A DNA stretch of 64,000 nucleotides. Source: Geodermatophilus obscurus DSM 43160 (GTDB taxonomy: Bacteria; Actinomycetota; Actinomycetes; Mycobacteriales; Geodermatophilaceae). How positions within the stretch are numbered: the stretch's first letter is position 1; each line of letters begins with the position of its first letter. Shown here piece after piece: positions 34,945 to 43,938 of this stretch. The stretch spans positions 1,116,001-1,180,000 of the forward strand of contig NC_013757.1 in assembly GCF_000025345.1 (NCBI RefSeq), read 5' to 3'. The notes beneath the pieces are model-generated. The model saw only the letters and a program-made list of their open reading frames with translations, was not told the DNA's origin and searched no databases. The position numbers were made by a program, and so were the translations under genes.

Positions 34945-35877
34945 TCACCTGGCGAGCGTCAGGCGCACCGCGTCGGGGCCGGCGTCCGAGGGTGCCCATC
35001 CGCCGGCCGGCGTCCACTCCGACCCGGCGAAGGCGACCGACCGCAGCCCCAGCCGCTCGGCGTGCGCGACCGCCCAGGTCACCGCCGGCCAGCCGGCCGC
35101 CGGGGCGACCTCCACCGCGCCGAAGCGCTCGGTGGTCGTCGCGCCCAGCTCCGCCTCCACGACCGCCGCGGCGGCGGTGACCCGCGCGCTGAGCCGCCCA
35201 CCGGGGACGGGGGCCTGGTAGCGGCAGGTCAGCCGGCCCGGCTCGGGCGCGGCGAACGCCGCGGTGAGCTGCTGGGCCAGGGACTCGTGCTTCTGGTAGG
35301 CCTCCGGGAAGCCGCTGCGCTGCACGCGCTGGGCGGCATCGGTCAGCCGCAGGGACTCCCAGTTCCGCACCCGGACCAGGCCGTCGTAGAACTTCCCTGC
35401 CGAGTAGACCGGGTCGCGCACCTGCTCGGGGGTGCCCCAGCCCTGCGAGGGGCGCTGCTGGAACAGCCCGAGGGAGTCCCGGTCGCCGTGGTCGAGGTTG
35501 CGCATCGTCGACTCCTGCTGCGCGGTCGCCAGGGCGATGACGACCGCCCGCTCCGGCAGCCCGCGAGCGCGGCCGACCGCGGCGATCGTCGCGGCGGAGG
35601 CGGCCTGCTCGGCGGTCAGCGTGAGGCCGGTGCCCGCCACGGTGCAGGAGCCGGTGAGCTGCACCGGGTCCGGTCCCTCGATGCCCCGCACCAGCGCGAC
35701 CACCCCCAGGACCACGAGCCCGACCAGCCCCAGCGGCAGCCAGGAGCGCCACGACCCGGCCGGCGCCCCCCGGCTCCCGCGCTTGGCGGGAGGTCGCCTC
35801 CGAGCGGCTGGGCGGCGCGCCGGCGGCCGGCGGGCGGACGTCGTCCGCCGTGCCGTCGCGCTGCGTGTGCTGCTCAT
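34945..35877 (-). CDS. Membrane-anchored lysozyme-fold-like protein of unknown function
   Basis: 310 residues from the ATG at 35877. The N-terminus has about 45 very basic Arg/Pro/Ala residues, then one membrane helix (LPLGLVGLVVLGVVALV). The extracellular part contains ALATAQQESTMRNLDHGDRD and SLGLFQQRPSQGWGT, with a catalytic-like Glu in QQES, resembling transglycosylase-type domains of actinobacterial cell-wall proteins. The C-terminal 100 residues are a separate alpha/beta domain. Peptidoglycan binding or cleavage is inference. Confidence 0.75.
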   Translation of the reverse strand: MSSTRSATARRTTSARRPPARRPAARRRPPAKRGSRGAPAGSWRSWLPLGLVGLVVLGVVALVRGIEGPDPVQLTGSCTVAGTGLTLTAEQAASAATIAAVGRARGLPERAVVIALATAQQESTMRNLDHGDRDSLGLFQQRPSQGWGTPEQVRDPVYSAGKFYDGLVRVRNWESLRLTDAAQRVQRSGFPEAYQKHESLAQQLTAAFAAPEPGRLTCRYQAPVPGGRLSARVTAAAAVVEAELGATTTERFGAVEVAPAAGWPAVTWAVAHAERLGLRSVAFAGSEWTPAGGWAPSDAGPDAVRLTLAR

Positions 35878-35974
35878 CGCCCGCGACTGTAGGGGCGGAT
35901 CCTGGCAACGAGGTGCTGCCGCGGGGAGGTGTCCGTCGCTACGGTGTCCCGCCAGCCACCTGCGAGGAGACCGC

Positions 35975-37078
35975 ATGAGCGACGCCCTGCTGCCCGGCAC
36001 CACCGCGACCCGGGTGCCCACCGCCCGGCTGACCCAGAACGTCCTGCACCCCGAGGGGGTCGACCCGGCCGGGCCGGGGGAGCCCGTGCTCTTCGTGCAC
36101 GGCAACGTCAGCTCGGCGCTGTTCTGGCAGCAGCCGGTGCTCGCCCTGGCCGAGATCGGCCGGGCGCGGCCGCTCGCGGTCGACCTGCGGGGGTACGGCG
36201 ACACCGACCCGCTGCCGATCGACGCGCGGCGCGGGGTGCGGGACTGGGCAGACGACGTCGCCGCGCTCGTCGACGCCCTCGGCCTCGACCGGGTGCACCT
36301 GGTCGGCTGGAGCATGGGTGCCGGCGTGGTGCTGCAGTACCTGCTCGACCGGCCCGAGCGGGTGGCATCGGTGGCGCTGGTCGCGCCGGTCTCCCCGTAC
36401 GGCTTCGGCGGGACCGCCGGGCCGGAGGGACGACGGCTGTCGGAGGACGGCGCGGGCTCCGGGGCGGGCGCGGCCAACCCGGACTTCGTGGCAGCGCTCG
36501 CCGCGGGCGACACCACGGCCGACCGCCCGACCAGCCCGCGGTCGATCCTGCGCGCCTTCTACGTGGCGCCCGGGTCGCTGCCCATCGACCCGCAGCTCGA
36601 GGACGTGTTCGTCACCGCGATGCTCTCCACCCGCACCGGCGAGGACCACTACCCGGGGGAGGCCGCCACCTCTCCCACCTGGCCGGGTGTGGCACCGGGG
36701 GAGCGAGGGGTGCTCAACACGATGGCGCCGACGGTGTTCGACGTCTCCGGGATCACCGACCTGCCGGTCAAGCCGCCGGTCCTGTGGATCCGCGGGGACG
36801 CCGACGCCATCGTCTCCGACGCGTCGCTGTTCGACCTCGCGCAGCTGGGCGCGCTGGGCGCGGTGCCGGGCTGGCCGGGCGCCGACGTCTGCCCGCCGCA
36901 GCCGATGGTCGCCCAGACCCGCGCCGTCCTGGACCGCTACGCCGCCGGCGGCGGGACCTGTCAGGAGGTCGTGCTGCCCGGTGTCGGGCACTCCCCGCAC
37001 GTCGAGCGGCCGCAGGAGTTCATCGTCGCCCTGCTCGAGCACCTCGACGTCCCGGCAGCCGTGCCGGGGGACGCCTGA
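35975..37078 (+). CDS. Alpha/beta hydrolase fold protein
   Basis: 367 residues from the ATG at 35975 with GAGGAGA upstream. The nucleophile elbow is GWSMGAG, the oxyanion loop region is FVHGNVSSALFWQ, and the C-terminal catalytic histidine is in VGHSPHVERP. An acidic residue after WIRGDADAIV completes the triad. The lid is unusually long (about residues 150-260). Substrate unknown. Divergent from the membrane-anchored gene. Confidence 0.87.
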   Translation: MSDALLPGTTATRVPTARLTQNVLHPEGVDPAGPGEPVLFVHGNVSSALFWQQPVLALAEIGRARPLAVDLRGYGDTDPLPIDARRGVRDWADDVAALVDALGLDRVHLVGWSMGAGVVLQYLLDRPERVASVALVAPVSPYGFGGTAGPEGRRLSEDGAGSGAGAANPDFVAALAAGDTTADRPTSPRSILRAFYVAPGSLPIDPQLEDVFVTAMLSTRTGEDHYPGEAATSPTWPGVAPGERGVLNTMAPTVFDVSGITDLPVKPPVLWIRGDADAIVSDASLFDLAQLGALGAVPGWPGADVCPPQPMVAQTRAVLDRYAAGGGTCQEVVLPGVGHSPHVERPQEFIVALLEHLDVPAAVPGDA

Positions 37079-37110
37079 GGGCCGCCCGGCCCGGGCCCGG
37101 CCGGCTCCGT

Positions 37111-37135
37111 CCCCGCCCCGCCCCGCCCCGCCCCG
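37111..37135 (-). other. Potential G-quadruplex: five CCCCG units
   Basis: CCCCG is repeated five times without interruption. The minus strand therefore carries five runs of four G separated by single C, a textbook quadruplex-forming arrangement with one-base loops. It lies 33 bases after the hydrolase stop, between convergent genes, and precedes a copy of the CGAGCTTGCGAG repeat. Confidence 0.6.
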
Positions 37136-37161
37136 AGGAGCGTGAGGTGCTGGAACGGCCA

Positions 37162-37265
37162 CCCGTCAGGGGCCCGCTGGCCCCCTGCAGGAACCCGCGC
37201 CGAGCTTGCGAGGGGCGGGGGCAGAGGGTCCTTCCCCGAGGCGTGGGGAGAAGGGTGGTCCTCCT
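37162..37265. repeat. Dispersed palindromic repeat copy between convergent hydrolase and dapD genes
   Basis: CAGGGGCC...GGCCCCCTG at 37167-37187 forms a hairpin. It is followed by CCCTGCAGGAACCCGC and GCCGAGCTTGCGAGGGGCGG (37183-37218), and then GGGTCCTTCC and GGTGGTCCTCCTTCA borders. Core and borders match the elements at 985-1089 and 48934-49060. It probably terminates transcription from both sides. Confidence 0.6.
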
Positions 37266-38240
37266 TCAGTTGGCGTGCAGCTGGGCGTTGAGCTCGCCCC
37301 AGGTGCCCGTTCGGGGCAGCGCCTCCAGGGCACCGGAGACCGAGTTGCGGCGGAACAGCAGCCCGTCGCGGCCGGAGAGCTCGGCGGCCTTGACCACCGA
37401 GCCGTCGGGCAGGGTCACCCGCGAGCCGGCGGTCACGTAGCAGCCGGCCTCGACGACGCAGTTGTCGCCCAGCGAGATGCCGATGCCCGCGTTGGCGCCC
37501 AGCAGGCAGCCCGAGCCGATCGAGACGACCTGCTTCCCGCCGCCGGAGAGGGTGCCCATGATCGACGCGCCGCCGCCGATGTCGCTGTTCGGGCCGACGA
37601 CGACGCCGGCGCTGATCCGGCCCTCCACCATCGACGGCCCGAGGGTGCCGGCGTTGTAGTTGACGAAGCCCTCGTGCATGACCGTCGTCCCCTCGGCGAG
37701 GTGGGCGCCCAGCCGCACCCGGTCGCCGTCGGCCACGCGGACGCCCGAGGGGATCACGTAGTCGACCATCCGCGGGAACTTGTCGACGCCGAACACCGTC
37801 ACGTGGCCCAGCGCCGCGCGCAGCCGGTGGACGTTGAACGTCGCCGCCTCGACCGGGCCGGCGCTGGTCCAGGCCACGTTGGTCAGCAGGCCGAAGACAC
37901 CGTCCATGCTGATGCTGCGCGGGCTGACCAGCCGGTGCGAGAGCAGGTGCAGCCGCAGCCAGACGTCGTGGGTGTCGACCGGCGCCGCCGCGAGGTCGGG
38001 GATGACCGTGCGGACGGCGATCACCTCCACACCGCGGGACTCGTCGCGGCGCACCAGGCCGCCGTAGTCCGGGCCGAGCTCCCCGGAGATCTCCAGCGCG
38101 CCCAGCCGGGTGGTGCCCGGGCGCGCGCCCGCTGGTACCCCGAGTCGCGGCTCGGGGTACCAGGTGTCGAGCACCGTGCCCGCGGGGGTCACGGTGGCCA
38201 GACCGGCGGCAACGGCGGAGTGCGGGGCGGAGTCGGTCAC
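37266..38240 (-). CDS. dapD: Tetrahydrodipicolinate N-succinyltransferase
   Basis: 324 residues from the GTG at 38240. It succinylates tetrahydrodipicolinate in lysine and diaminopimelate synthesis. The central part is a left-handed beta helix of hexapeptide repeats ([19 protein letters not shown], then [21 protein letters not shown]). It is the actinobacterial long form with an extra N-terminal domain. dapE is divergent 233 bases away, with a 15-base perfect hairpin between them. Confidence 0.92.
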   Translation of the reverse strand: MTDSAPHSAVAAGLATVTPAGTVLDTWYPEPRLGVPAGARPGTTRLGALEISGELGPDYGGLVRRDESRGVEVIAVRTVIPDLAAAPVDTHDVWLRLHLLSHRLVSPRSISMDGVFGLLTNVAWTSAGPVEAATFNVHRLRAALGHVTVFGVDKFPRMVDYVIPSGVRVADGDRVRLGAHLAEGTTVMHEGFVNYNAGTLGPSMVEGRISAGVVVGPNSDIGGGASIMGTLSGGGKQVVSIGSGCLLGANAGIGISLGDNCVVEAGCYVTAGSRVTLPDGSVVKAAELSGRDGLLFRRNSVSGALEALPRTGTWGELNAQLHAN

Positions 38241-38311
38241 GGCGACGACGCTACCCAGCGCTGGTCGCAGTCCCCCGGCGTGGTCCGGGACGCAGAAGGG
38301 ACCTTCAGCAC

Positions 38312-38349
38312 GCTCGTGCTCTGCCCACCAGGGCGGGCAGAGCACGAGC
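38312..38349. repeat. Perfect 15-base inverted repeat between divergent dapD and dapE
   Basis: GCTCGTGCTCTGCCC (38312-38326) and GGGCAGAGCACGAGC (38335-38349) with an eight-base spacer. The intergenic space is shared by two divergent biosynthetic genes, so a terminator would be out of place. A regulator site, a 5' leader hairpin or a member of the GAAGGGACC-bordered palindrome family (GAAGGGACCTTCAGCA lies just before) are the options. Confidence 0.65.
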
Positions 38350-38473
38350 ACCCCGGGGTGTACCCGGTCGCTTCCCGGCTCCGTCGCGGCGGAGGTGAAC
38401 GGTGGGCGACGGGCCGGCGCCGCTGGCGCGCTGCGTCAGCCCACCTCCGACACCGCCCGTAGGCTCGGGAGTC

Positions 38474-39576
38474 GTGACCGACCTGCCCCTGCTCGACCCC
38501 GCCGCAGACGTGCTGACGCTCACCCGCGCACTGGTCGACGTCCCGTCGGTGTCGGGCAGCGAGGGTGCCCTGGCCGACGCGGTCGAGGCGGCGCTGCGGG
38601 CGCTGGGCGGTCTCGAGGTGGAGCGGGTCGGCGACGCCGTCCTCGCCCGGACCGACCTCGACCGACCCACCCGCATCGTCCTCGCCGGTCACCTCGACAC
38701 CGTGCCGATCGCCGACAACGTGCCCAGCCGGCTGGAGGACGGCCGCCTCTACGGCTGCGGCACCAGCGACATGAAGGCCGGCGACGCGGTGATGCTGCGG
38801 CTGGCCGGTCGCTTCGGCGTCCCGGGTGCTGCGCCCGCGCACGACCTCACGTTCGTCTTCTACGACAACGAGGAGGTCGAGGCGGCCAAGAACGGCCTCG
38901 GCCGGGTCGCGCGCGAGCGCCGCGGCTGGCTGTACGGCGACCTGGCGATCCTGCTCGAGCCCACCGACGGCGAGATCGAGGCCGGCTGCCAGGGCACCCT
39001 GCGGGCGGTGCTGGAGGTGCCCGGCCGGCGCGCGCACAGCGCCCGCAGCTGGCTCGGCGTCAACGCGATCCACGGCGCGGCCGGCATCCTCGCCACCCTC
39101 GCGGCCTACCGGGCGCGGGAGGTCGACATCGACGGGTGCGTCTACCGCGAGGGCCTCAACGCCGTCCGCATCGAGGGCGGTGTCGCCGGCAACGTCATCC
39201 CCGACGCCTGCACGGTGACGGTCAACTTCCGCTACGCGCCCGACCGGGACGAGGACGCCGCCGAGGCGCACGTCCGCGAGGTCTTCGCCGACGCGCTCGC
39301 CGCCGGCGTGACGCTGACCGTCGTCGACAACGCCGGCGGTGCACTGCCGGGCCTGTCCGAGCCGGCGGCTGCGGCCTTCGTCGCCGCCGTCGGCCGGCCG
39401 GCGCGGGCCAAGCTCGGCTGGACCGACGTCGCCCGCTTCGCCGCCTTCGGCATCCCCGCCGTCAACTACGGCCCCGGCGACCCGCAGCTGGCCCACACCC
39501 GCGAGGAGCACGTCCTGGTCGACCGGCTGCAGCCGGCCGAGGACGCGCTCGTCGCCCATCTCTCCGGGAGTTCTGC

Positions 39577-39580
<4 letters not shown>
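38474..39580 (+). CDS. dapE: Succinyl-diaminopimelate desuccinylase
   Basis: 368 residues from the GTG at 38474. Zinc-ligand motifs of the M20 family are [18 protein letters not shown] and [12 protein letters not shown], with the C-terminal His region [17 protein letters not shown]. It hydrolyses N-succinyl-LL-diaminopimelate. The frame continues upstream without stop to 38402 but with no conserved sequence. It overlaps the LOG-family gene downstream (ATGA). Confidence 0.92.
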
Positions 39581-40416
<836 letters not shown>

Positions 40417-40446
40417 CGACAGCCGGGGGAAGGGACTGAGGTCGAG

Positions 40447-40824
40447 GTGCTCGAGGCGGTCGTCTTCGTCCTCACCGTCGCGGTGGTCGGCGGGCTGCTG
40501 TTCCTCGGCGGCTCGGTGCTGCTCGGCCGGGGGGAGACCCAGCCCCCGGCCGACCCCGACCGCTCGCCGCTGGAGCTGCCCGAGGACCGGCCGGTCACCG
40601 CGGACGACGTCCGCGGGGTGCGCATGTCGGTGACCGTCCGGGGCTACCGGATGACCGAGGTCGACTGGCTGCTCGAGCAGTTGGCCCGGGCACTCGAGGA
40701 GCGCGACGCGGCGACCGCGGCGCTGCGCGCCCGGCTGGAGCAGTCCGGGCACCCGCCCGGCACGGACGCCGCCCCGCCGTCGGGCGCGGGCGCTGGTGGG
40801 AACGGAGCGCGCGCCGATGCGTGA
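40447..40824 (+). CDS. DivIVA-domain membrane-anchored small protein
   Basis: 125 residues from a GTG. One N-terminal helix (VLEAVVFVLTVAVVGGLLFLGG) is followed by a linker and a DivIVA-like segment (VTADDVRGVRMSVTVRGYRM, EVDWLLEQLARALEERDAA) that would form a short coiled coil. It is the counterpart of mycobacterial Rv1209 by context. A role in envelope growth or in anchoring partners is inference. It overlaps the following SRPBCC gene by eight bases. Confidence 0.85.
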   Translation: MLEAVVFVLTVAVVGGLLFLGGSVLLGRGETQPPADPDRSPLELPEDRPVTADDVRGVRMSVTVRGYRMTEVDWLLEQLARALEERDAATAALRARLEQSGHPPGTDAAPPSGAGAGGNGARADA

Positions 40825-41284
40825 ACTGGTGGAGACGGTGGTCGTCGACGCGCCGCCGCAGCAGGTGTGGGCGGCGCTCACCGACTGGACCCGCCAGGGG
40901 GAGTGGATGCTGCTCACCGACGTGGAGGTCACCGGCGGGGACCCGCACGCGGTCGGGGGCCGGCTCGCGGCCCGCACCGGCCTACCCGTGCGGGGACGGC
41001 GCCTGGGCGTCCTGGACACGATGGTGATCACCGAGTGGGACCCGCCGCGGCGCGCCGTCGTCCAGCACACCGGCCGGATCGTGCGCGGGCCGGGCACCTT
41101 CGAGGTCGCCCCCCAGGGCGCGGGTTCCCTCCTGACCTGGACCGAGCAGCTGTGGCTGCCCTTCGGCCCGCTCGGGCAGCTGGGCTGGCCGCTGGTCAAG
41201 CCGGCCGCGGTGGCGGGGATCCGCCTCTCGCTGCACCGCTTCGCCGACTTCGCGCGCCGCTACACCGGCCGGACCGCCCGCTGA
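40817..41284 (+). CDS. SRPBCC (START-like) family protein
   Basis: 155 residues from the ATG at 40817, inside the end of the DivIVA-domain gene. The opening ELVETVVVDAPPQQVWAALT and WEMLLTDVEV-like region (sequence GEWMLLTDVEV), then ITEWDPPRRAVVQHTGRIVR, match the polyketide-cyclase/START-like fold with a hydrophobic pocket. Ligand unknown. Confidence 0.82.
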   Translation: MRELVETVVVDAPPQQVWAALTDWTRQGEWMLLTDVEVTGGDPHAVGGRLAARTGLPVRGRRLGVLDTMVITEWDPPRRAVVQHTGRIVRGPGTFEVAPQGAGSLLTWTEQLWLPFGPLGQLGWPLVKPAAVAGIRLSLHRFADFARRYTGRTAR

Positions 41285-41294
41285 GCCCCGACGG

Positions 41295-41633
41295 TCAGGG
41301 AACGGCGCCCCGCCGGGTGCGGGTGAACGCGAGGGCCTCGCGGGCCAGCGGCAGGTCGGTGTCCGGCTCGCCGTCGGCCAGCGCGACCCACTCGCGGTAG
41401 GGCCGCCCCCGGCCGCCGAACGGCCCGCCGCGCCCGTCGGCCAGGAGCCCGGCGACGCGGTCCGCGGGCAGCGTGAGCACCAGCGCGCCGCGCACCACCA
41501 TCGCGAAGGCCGCGCCGTCGACCTTGAGCGCCCGCGAGCCGAACCGGCGGGGGCCGCTGGTGTCGGGCGGGGTCACGCCGGGCTCGCCGGCGAGGGCGTC
41601 GGCGAGGGCGGCGAGGCGGTCGGCGGCATCCAC
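41295..41633 (-). CDS. Small TfoX/YjbR-like domain protein
   Basis: 112 residues. RRFGSRALKVDGAAFAMVV followed by ALVLTLPADRVAGLLADG and GRGRPYREWVAL is a pattern of small alpha/beta proteins often annotated as TfoX N-terminal or MmcQ/YjbR-like. No competence context is seen. Function unknown. It ends 10 bases from the convergent SRPBCC gene and its start lies four bases from the CtaG-like stop. Confidence 0.6.
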   Translation of the reverse strand: MDAADRLAALADALAGEPGVTPPDTSGPRRFGSRALKVDGAAFAMVVRGALVLTLPADRVAGLLADGRGGPFGGRGRPYREWVALADGEPDTDLPLAREALAFTRTRRGAVP

Positions 41634-41637
41634 GCCC

Positions 41638-42378
41638 TCATGCTGGCTCGGCGACGGCGGCCGTGGGCGGTCCGGCGGCGCGGACGGCGGCGCGGCTGAC
41701 GTACCAGCGCCGCCACAGCACCCCGGCGACCACCAGCGTGACGACGGTGCCGCCGTCCCACATCAGCCGGGCGCCCTCCGCGGCGAACGGCACCCCCGGC
41801 AGGGCAGTGGCGTACAGCCACTTCGCCAGGACGTCGTGCGCGGCCGCGCCGGCGGCCAGGGCGCCGGCGCGCACCCCGACCCCGCGACGGTGCGGCGCCG
41901 GGTCCACGGCCAGCACCGCCGCGGTCGCGAGGTACCCGCTCACCAGCACGTGCAGCGCCACGAGCGCGGCCAGCGCCGGACGGTGGACGACGGCGGCGTG
42001 CAGACCGGTGCCGTACAACACCCACAGCCCGGCGGCGTTGGCCGGGACGGCGACCAGCGGGTCGGTCGCCCACCGCAGCGGCGGGGACCGCAGCACGCGG
42101 CTCAGCCGCCGGGCCGCCACGACCGGCAGCGCCCGCAGCGCCAGCGTGACCGGGGCGGCCAGCACCAGCAGCAGCGGCGCCACCATGCCCAGCAGCAGGT
42201 GCCCGGCCATGTGGAGGCGCAGGTCGCCGTGGGCGGCGGAGAGGACGGACCCGGCACCGGCCGCGGCCAGGCCGGCCAGCCAGGACACCGTCCGGAGGAG
42301 GGGCCACGGGGTCCGCCGGCCGGCCGCGACGTGGAGTGCGCCGGCGCCCAGCAGGACGGCGACGCACACGGCGGTCAC
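41638..42378 (-). CDS. CtaG-like cytochrome c oxidase assembly membrane protein
   Basis: 246 residues from the GTG at 42378, which overlaps the DUF2243 stop (GTGA). There are seven hydrophobic segments. HMAGHLLLGMVAPLLLVLAAPVTLALRAL is the hallmark of the caa3-type CtaG family, with conserved histidines on two helices likely to handle copper, and HVLVSGYL follows. It probably supports copper insertion into a terminal oxidase. No oxidase subunit gene is in the window. A copper-dependent oxidase does occur at 59853. Confidence 0.8.
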   Translation of the reverse strand: MTAVCVAVLLGAGALHVAAGRRTPWPLLRTVSWLAGLAAAGAGSVLSAAHGDLRLHMAGHLLLGMVAPLLLVLAAPVTLALRALPVVAARRLSRVLRSPPLRWATDPLVAVPANAAGLWVLYGTGLHAAVVHRPALAALVALHVLVSGYLATAAVLAVDPAPHRRGVGVRAGALAAGAAAHDVLAKWLYATALPGVPFAAEGARLMWDGGTVVTLVVAGVLWRRWYVSRAAVRAAGPPTAAVAEPA

Positions 42379-42830
42379 CGGACGGCGCGGCGGCGGGCCC
42401 GGACGAGCAGCGCTGCGCCGGCCAGGAGCAGCACGACGGCTGAGGCGTTCCAGGCCAGGTCGTAGCCGGTGAGGTCGACGCCGTAGCGGACCTGGTGCAC
42501 CCGCAGCAGCTTGTGGTCGACCACGCCGTCCCAGAGCTGGAAGGCGCCGGCACCCAGCAGCACGAACGCCCACCAGCGGACGGCGTCGAACGCGCCGCGG
42601 CGGCGGAGGTCGGCCAGCAGCGCCAGCCCGGCGACCACCGCCGAGAGCGTCGCGGCGTGCAGCAGGCCGTCGGAGACCAGGCCGGCCGTGCCCCCGGCGC
42701 GGTCGTAGAACGAGTGCCAGGCCAGGAGCTGGTGGAAGACGATCTCGTCGACCGAGCCCATGAGACCGGCGCCGACCAGCAGCCCCGAGGCCGCCGGCCG
42801 CCGGCCGGGCACGGGAGGGGCAGCGCTCAC
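42375..42830 (-). CDS. DUF2243 family membrane protein
   Basis: 151 residues from the GTG at 42830. FHQLLAWHSFYDRAG and LWDGVVDHKLLRVHQVRYGV are the diagnostic DUF2243 motifs, with several histidines at the membrane surface and four hydrophobic segments. It is regularly paired with CtaG-like proteins, as here by a 4-base overlap, so a shared copper or oxidase-assembly role is likely but undemonstrated. Divergent from the EamA transporter. Confidence 0.83.
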   Translation of the reverse strand: MSAAPPVPGRRPAASGLLVGAGLMGSVDEIVFHQLLAWHSFYDRAGGTAGLVSDGLLHAATLSAVVAGLALLADLRRRGAFDAVRWWAFVLLGAGAFQLWDGVVDHKLLRVHQVRYGVDLTGYDLAWNASAVVLLLAGAALLVRARRRAVR

Positions 42831-42915
42831 CGTCGGGCGGTGCCCGGTGCGGAGGCCGGGAAACGCCCGGGCAGGATGGCGGGGTGCGGGAGTGCGGCGG
42901 GGCGCGGGGGCAACG

Positions 42916-43821
42916 GTGAGCCGACGGGGGTGGGCGCTGTTCCTCGCGATGTCGCTCGTCTGGGGCGTGCCGTACCTGCTGATCAAGGTGGCCGTCGAGG
43001 AGCTGCCGCCGGTGGTCGTGGTCTTCGGCCGGTGCGTGCTGGGGGCGGCGCTGCTGCTGCCGTGGACCGTCGCCCGCGGCCAGTTGGGCCCGGCGCTGCG
43101 CCGCTGGCGGCCGCTGCTGGCCTTCACGGTCCTGGAGATGACCGGCCCGTGGCTGCTGCTGGCCTACGCGGAGCAGACGCTGTCCAGCTCGCTCACCGGG
43201 CTGCTCGTCGCCGGGGTGCCGTTCGTCGCCGCGCTGGTCGGCCGGCTGACCGGAGGCGAGGACCGGCTCGGCCGGGTGCGCCTGCTCGGCATGGGCCTGG
43301 GCGTGGCCGGCATCGCGGTGCTGCTCGGTCTGGACGTCGAGGGGATCGCGCCGCTGCCGCTGCTCGCGGTCGGGCTGGTCGTCGTCGGGTACGCGACCGC
43401 GCCGCTCATCGTCGAACGGTCGCTGCCCGACGTGCCGGGGGTGGCCGCGAGCGCCGTCGCGCTCACCGTCACCGCGGCGGTCTACGCGCCGTTCGCCGTC
43501 CCCCGGCTCGACGAGGCGGCGCGGGCCCCCGCCGACGCGCTGCTGGCCGTGCTCGTCCTGGGCGTCGTGTGCACCGCCGTCGCGCTCGCGCTGTTCTTCG
43601 CCCTGATCCGCGAGGTCGGCCCGCAGCGGGCGCTGGTCATCACCTTCCTCAACCCGGCGGTCGCGGTGCTGCTCGGCGTGCTGCTGCTGGACGAGCCGTT
43701 CACCCTCGGCCTGGCGGTCGGCCTGCCGGTCGTGGTGCTCGGCTGCGTGCTGGCCACCCGCCGCAGCCCAGTGCGCCGGGCCCGTGCCGAGCTGGGGGAC
43801 GTGGACGCCGCCGTCCCCTGA
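42916..43821 (+). CDS. EamA/DMT family transporter
   Basis: 301 residues from the GTG at 42916. Ten hydrophobic segments form two EamA repeats (LAMSLVWGVPYLLIKVAVEE in the first, ALVITFLNPAVAVLLGVLLL in the second). It exports or exchanges a small metabolite across the cytoplasmic membrane. The substrate is not deducible. No operon partner. Confidence 0.85.
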   Translation: MSRRGWALFLAMSLVWGVPYLLIKVAVEELPPVVVVFGRCVLGAALLLPWTVARGQLGPALRRWRPLLAFTVLEMTGPWLLLAYAEQTLSSSLTGLLVAGVPFVAALVGRLTGGEDRLGRVRLLGMGLGVAGIAVLLGLDVEGIAPLPLLAVGLVVVGYATAPLIVERSLPDVPGVAASAVALTVTAAVYAPFAVPRLDEAARAPADALLAVLVLGVVCTAVALALFFALIREVGPQRALVITFLNPAVAVLLGVLLLDEPFTLGLAVGLPVVVLGCVLATRRSPVRRARAELGDVDAAVP

Positions 43822-43938
43822 TTGCCCCGTCCGGGCGGGATGCCCTCGGGCTCGGCTCAAGCAACGGCCCGGTGCGTGTCGAGGACGACTCAGGCACCCG
43901 CCGGTCCGCGGGGGTCCTCGGCAGGAGGGACGCGACAG

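Noticed and set aside
34874-35908. N-terminal extension of the gamma-glutamyltransferase frame
   Set aside because: It is antisense-like low-complexity sequence on the strand and region of the membrane-anchored gene at 34945-35877, in a different frame.
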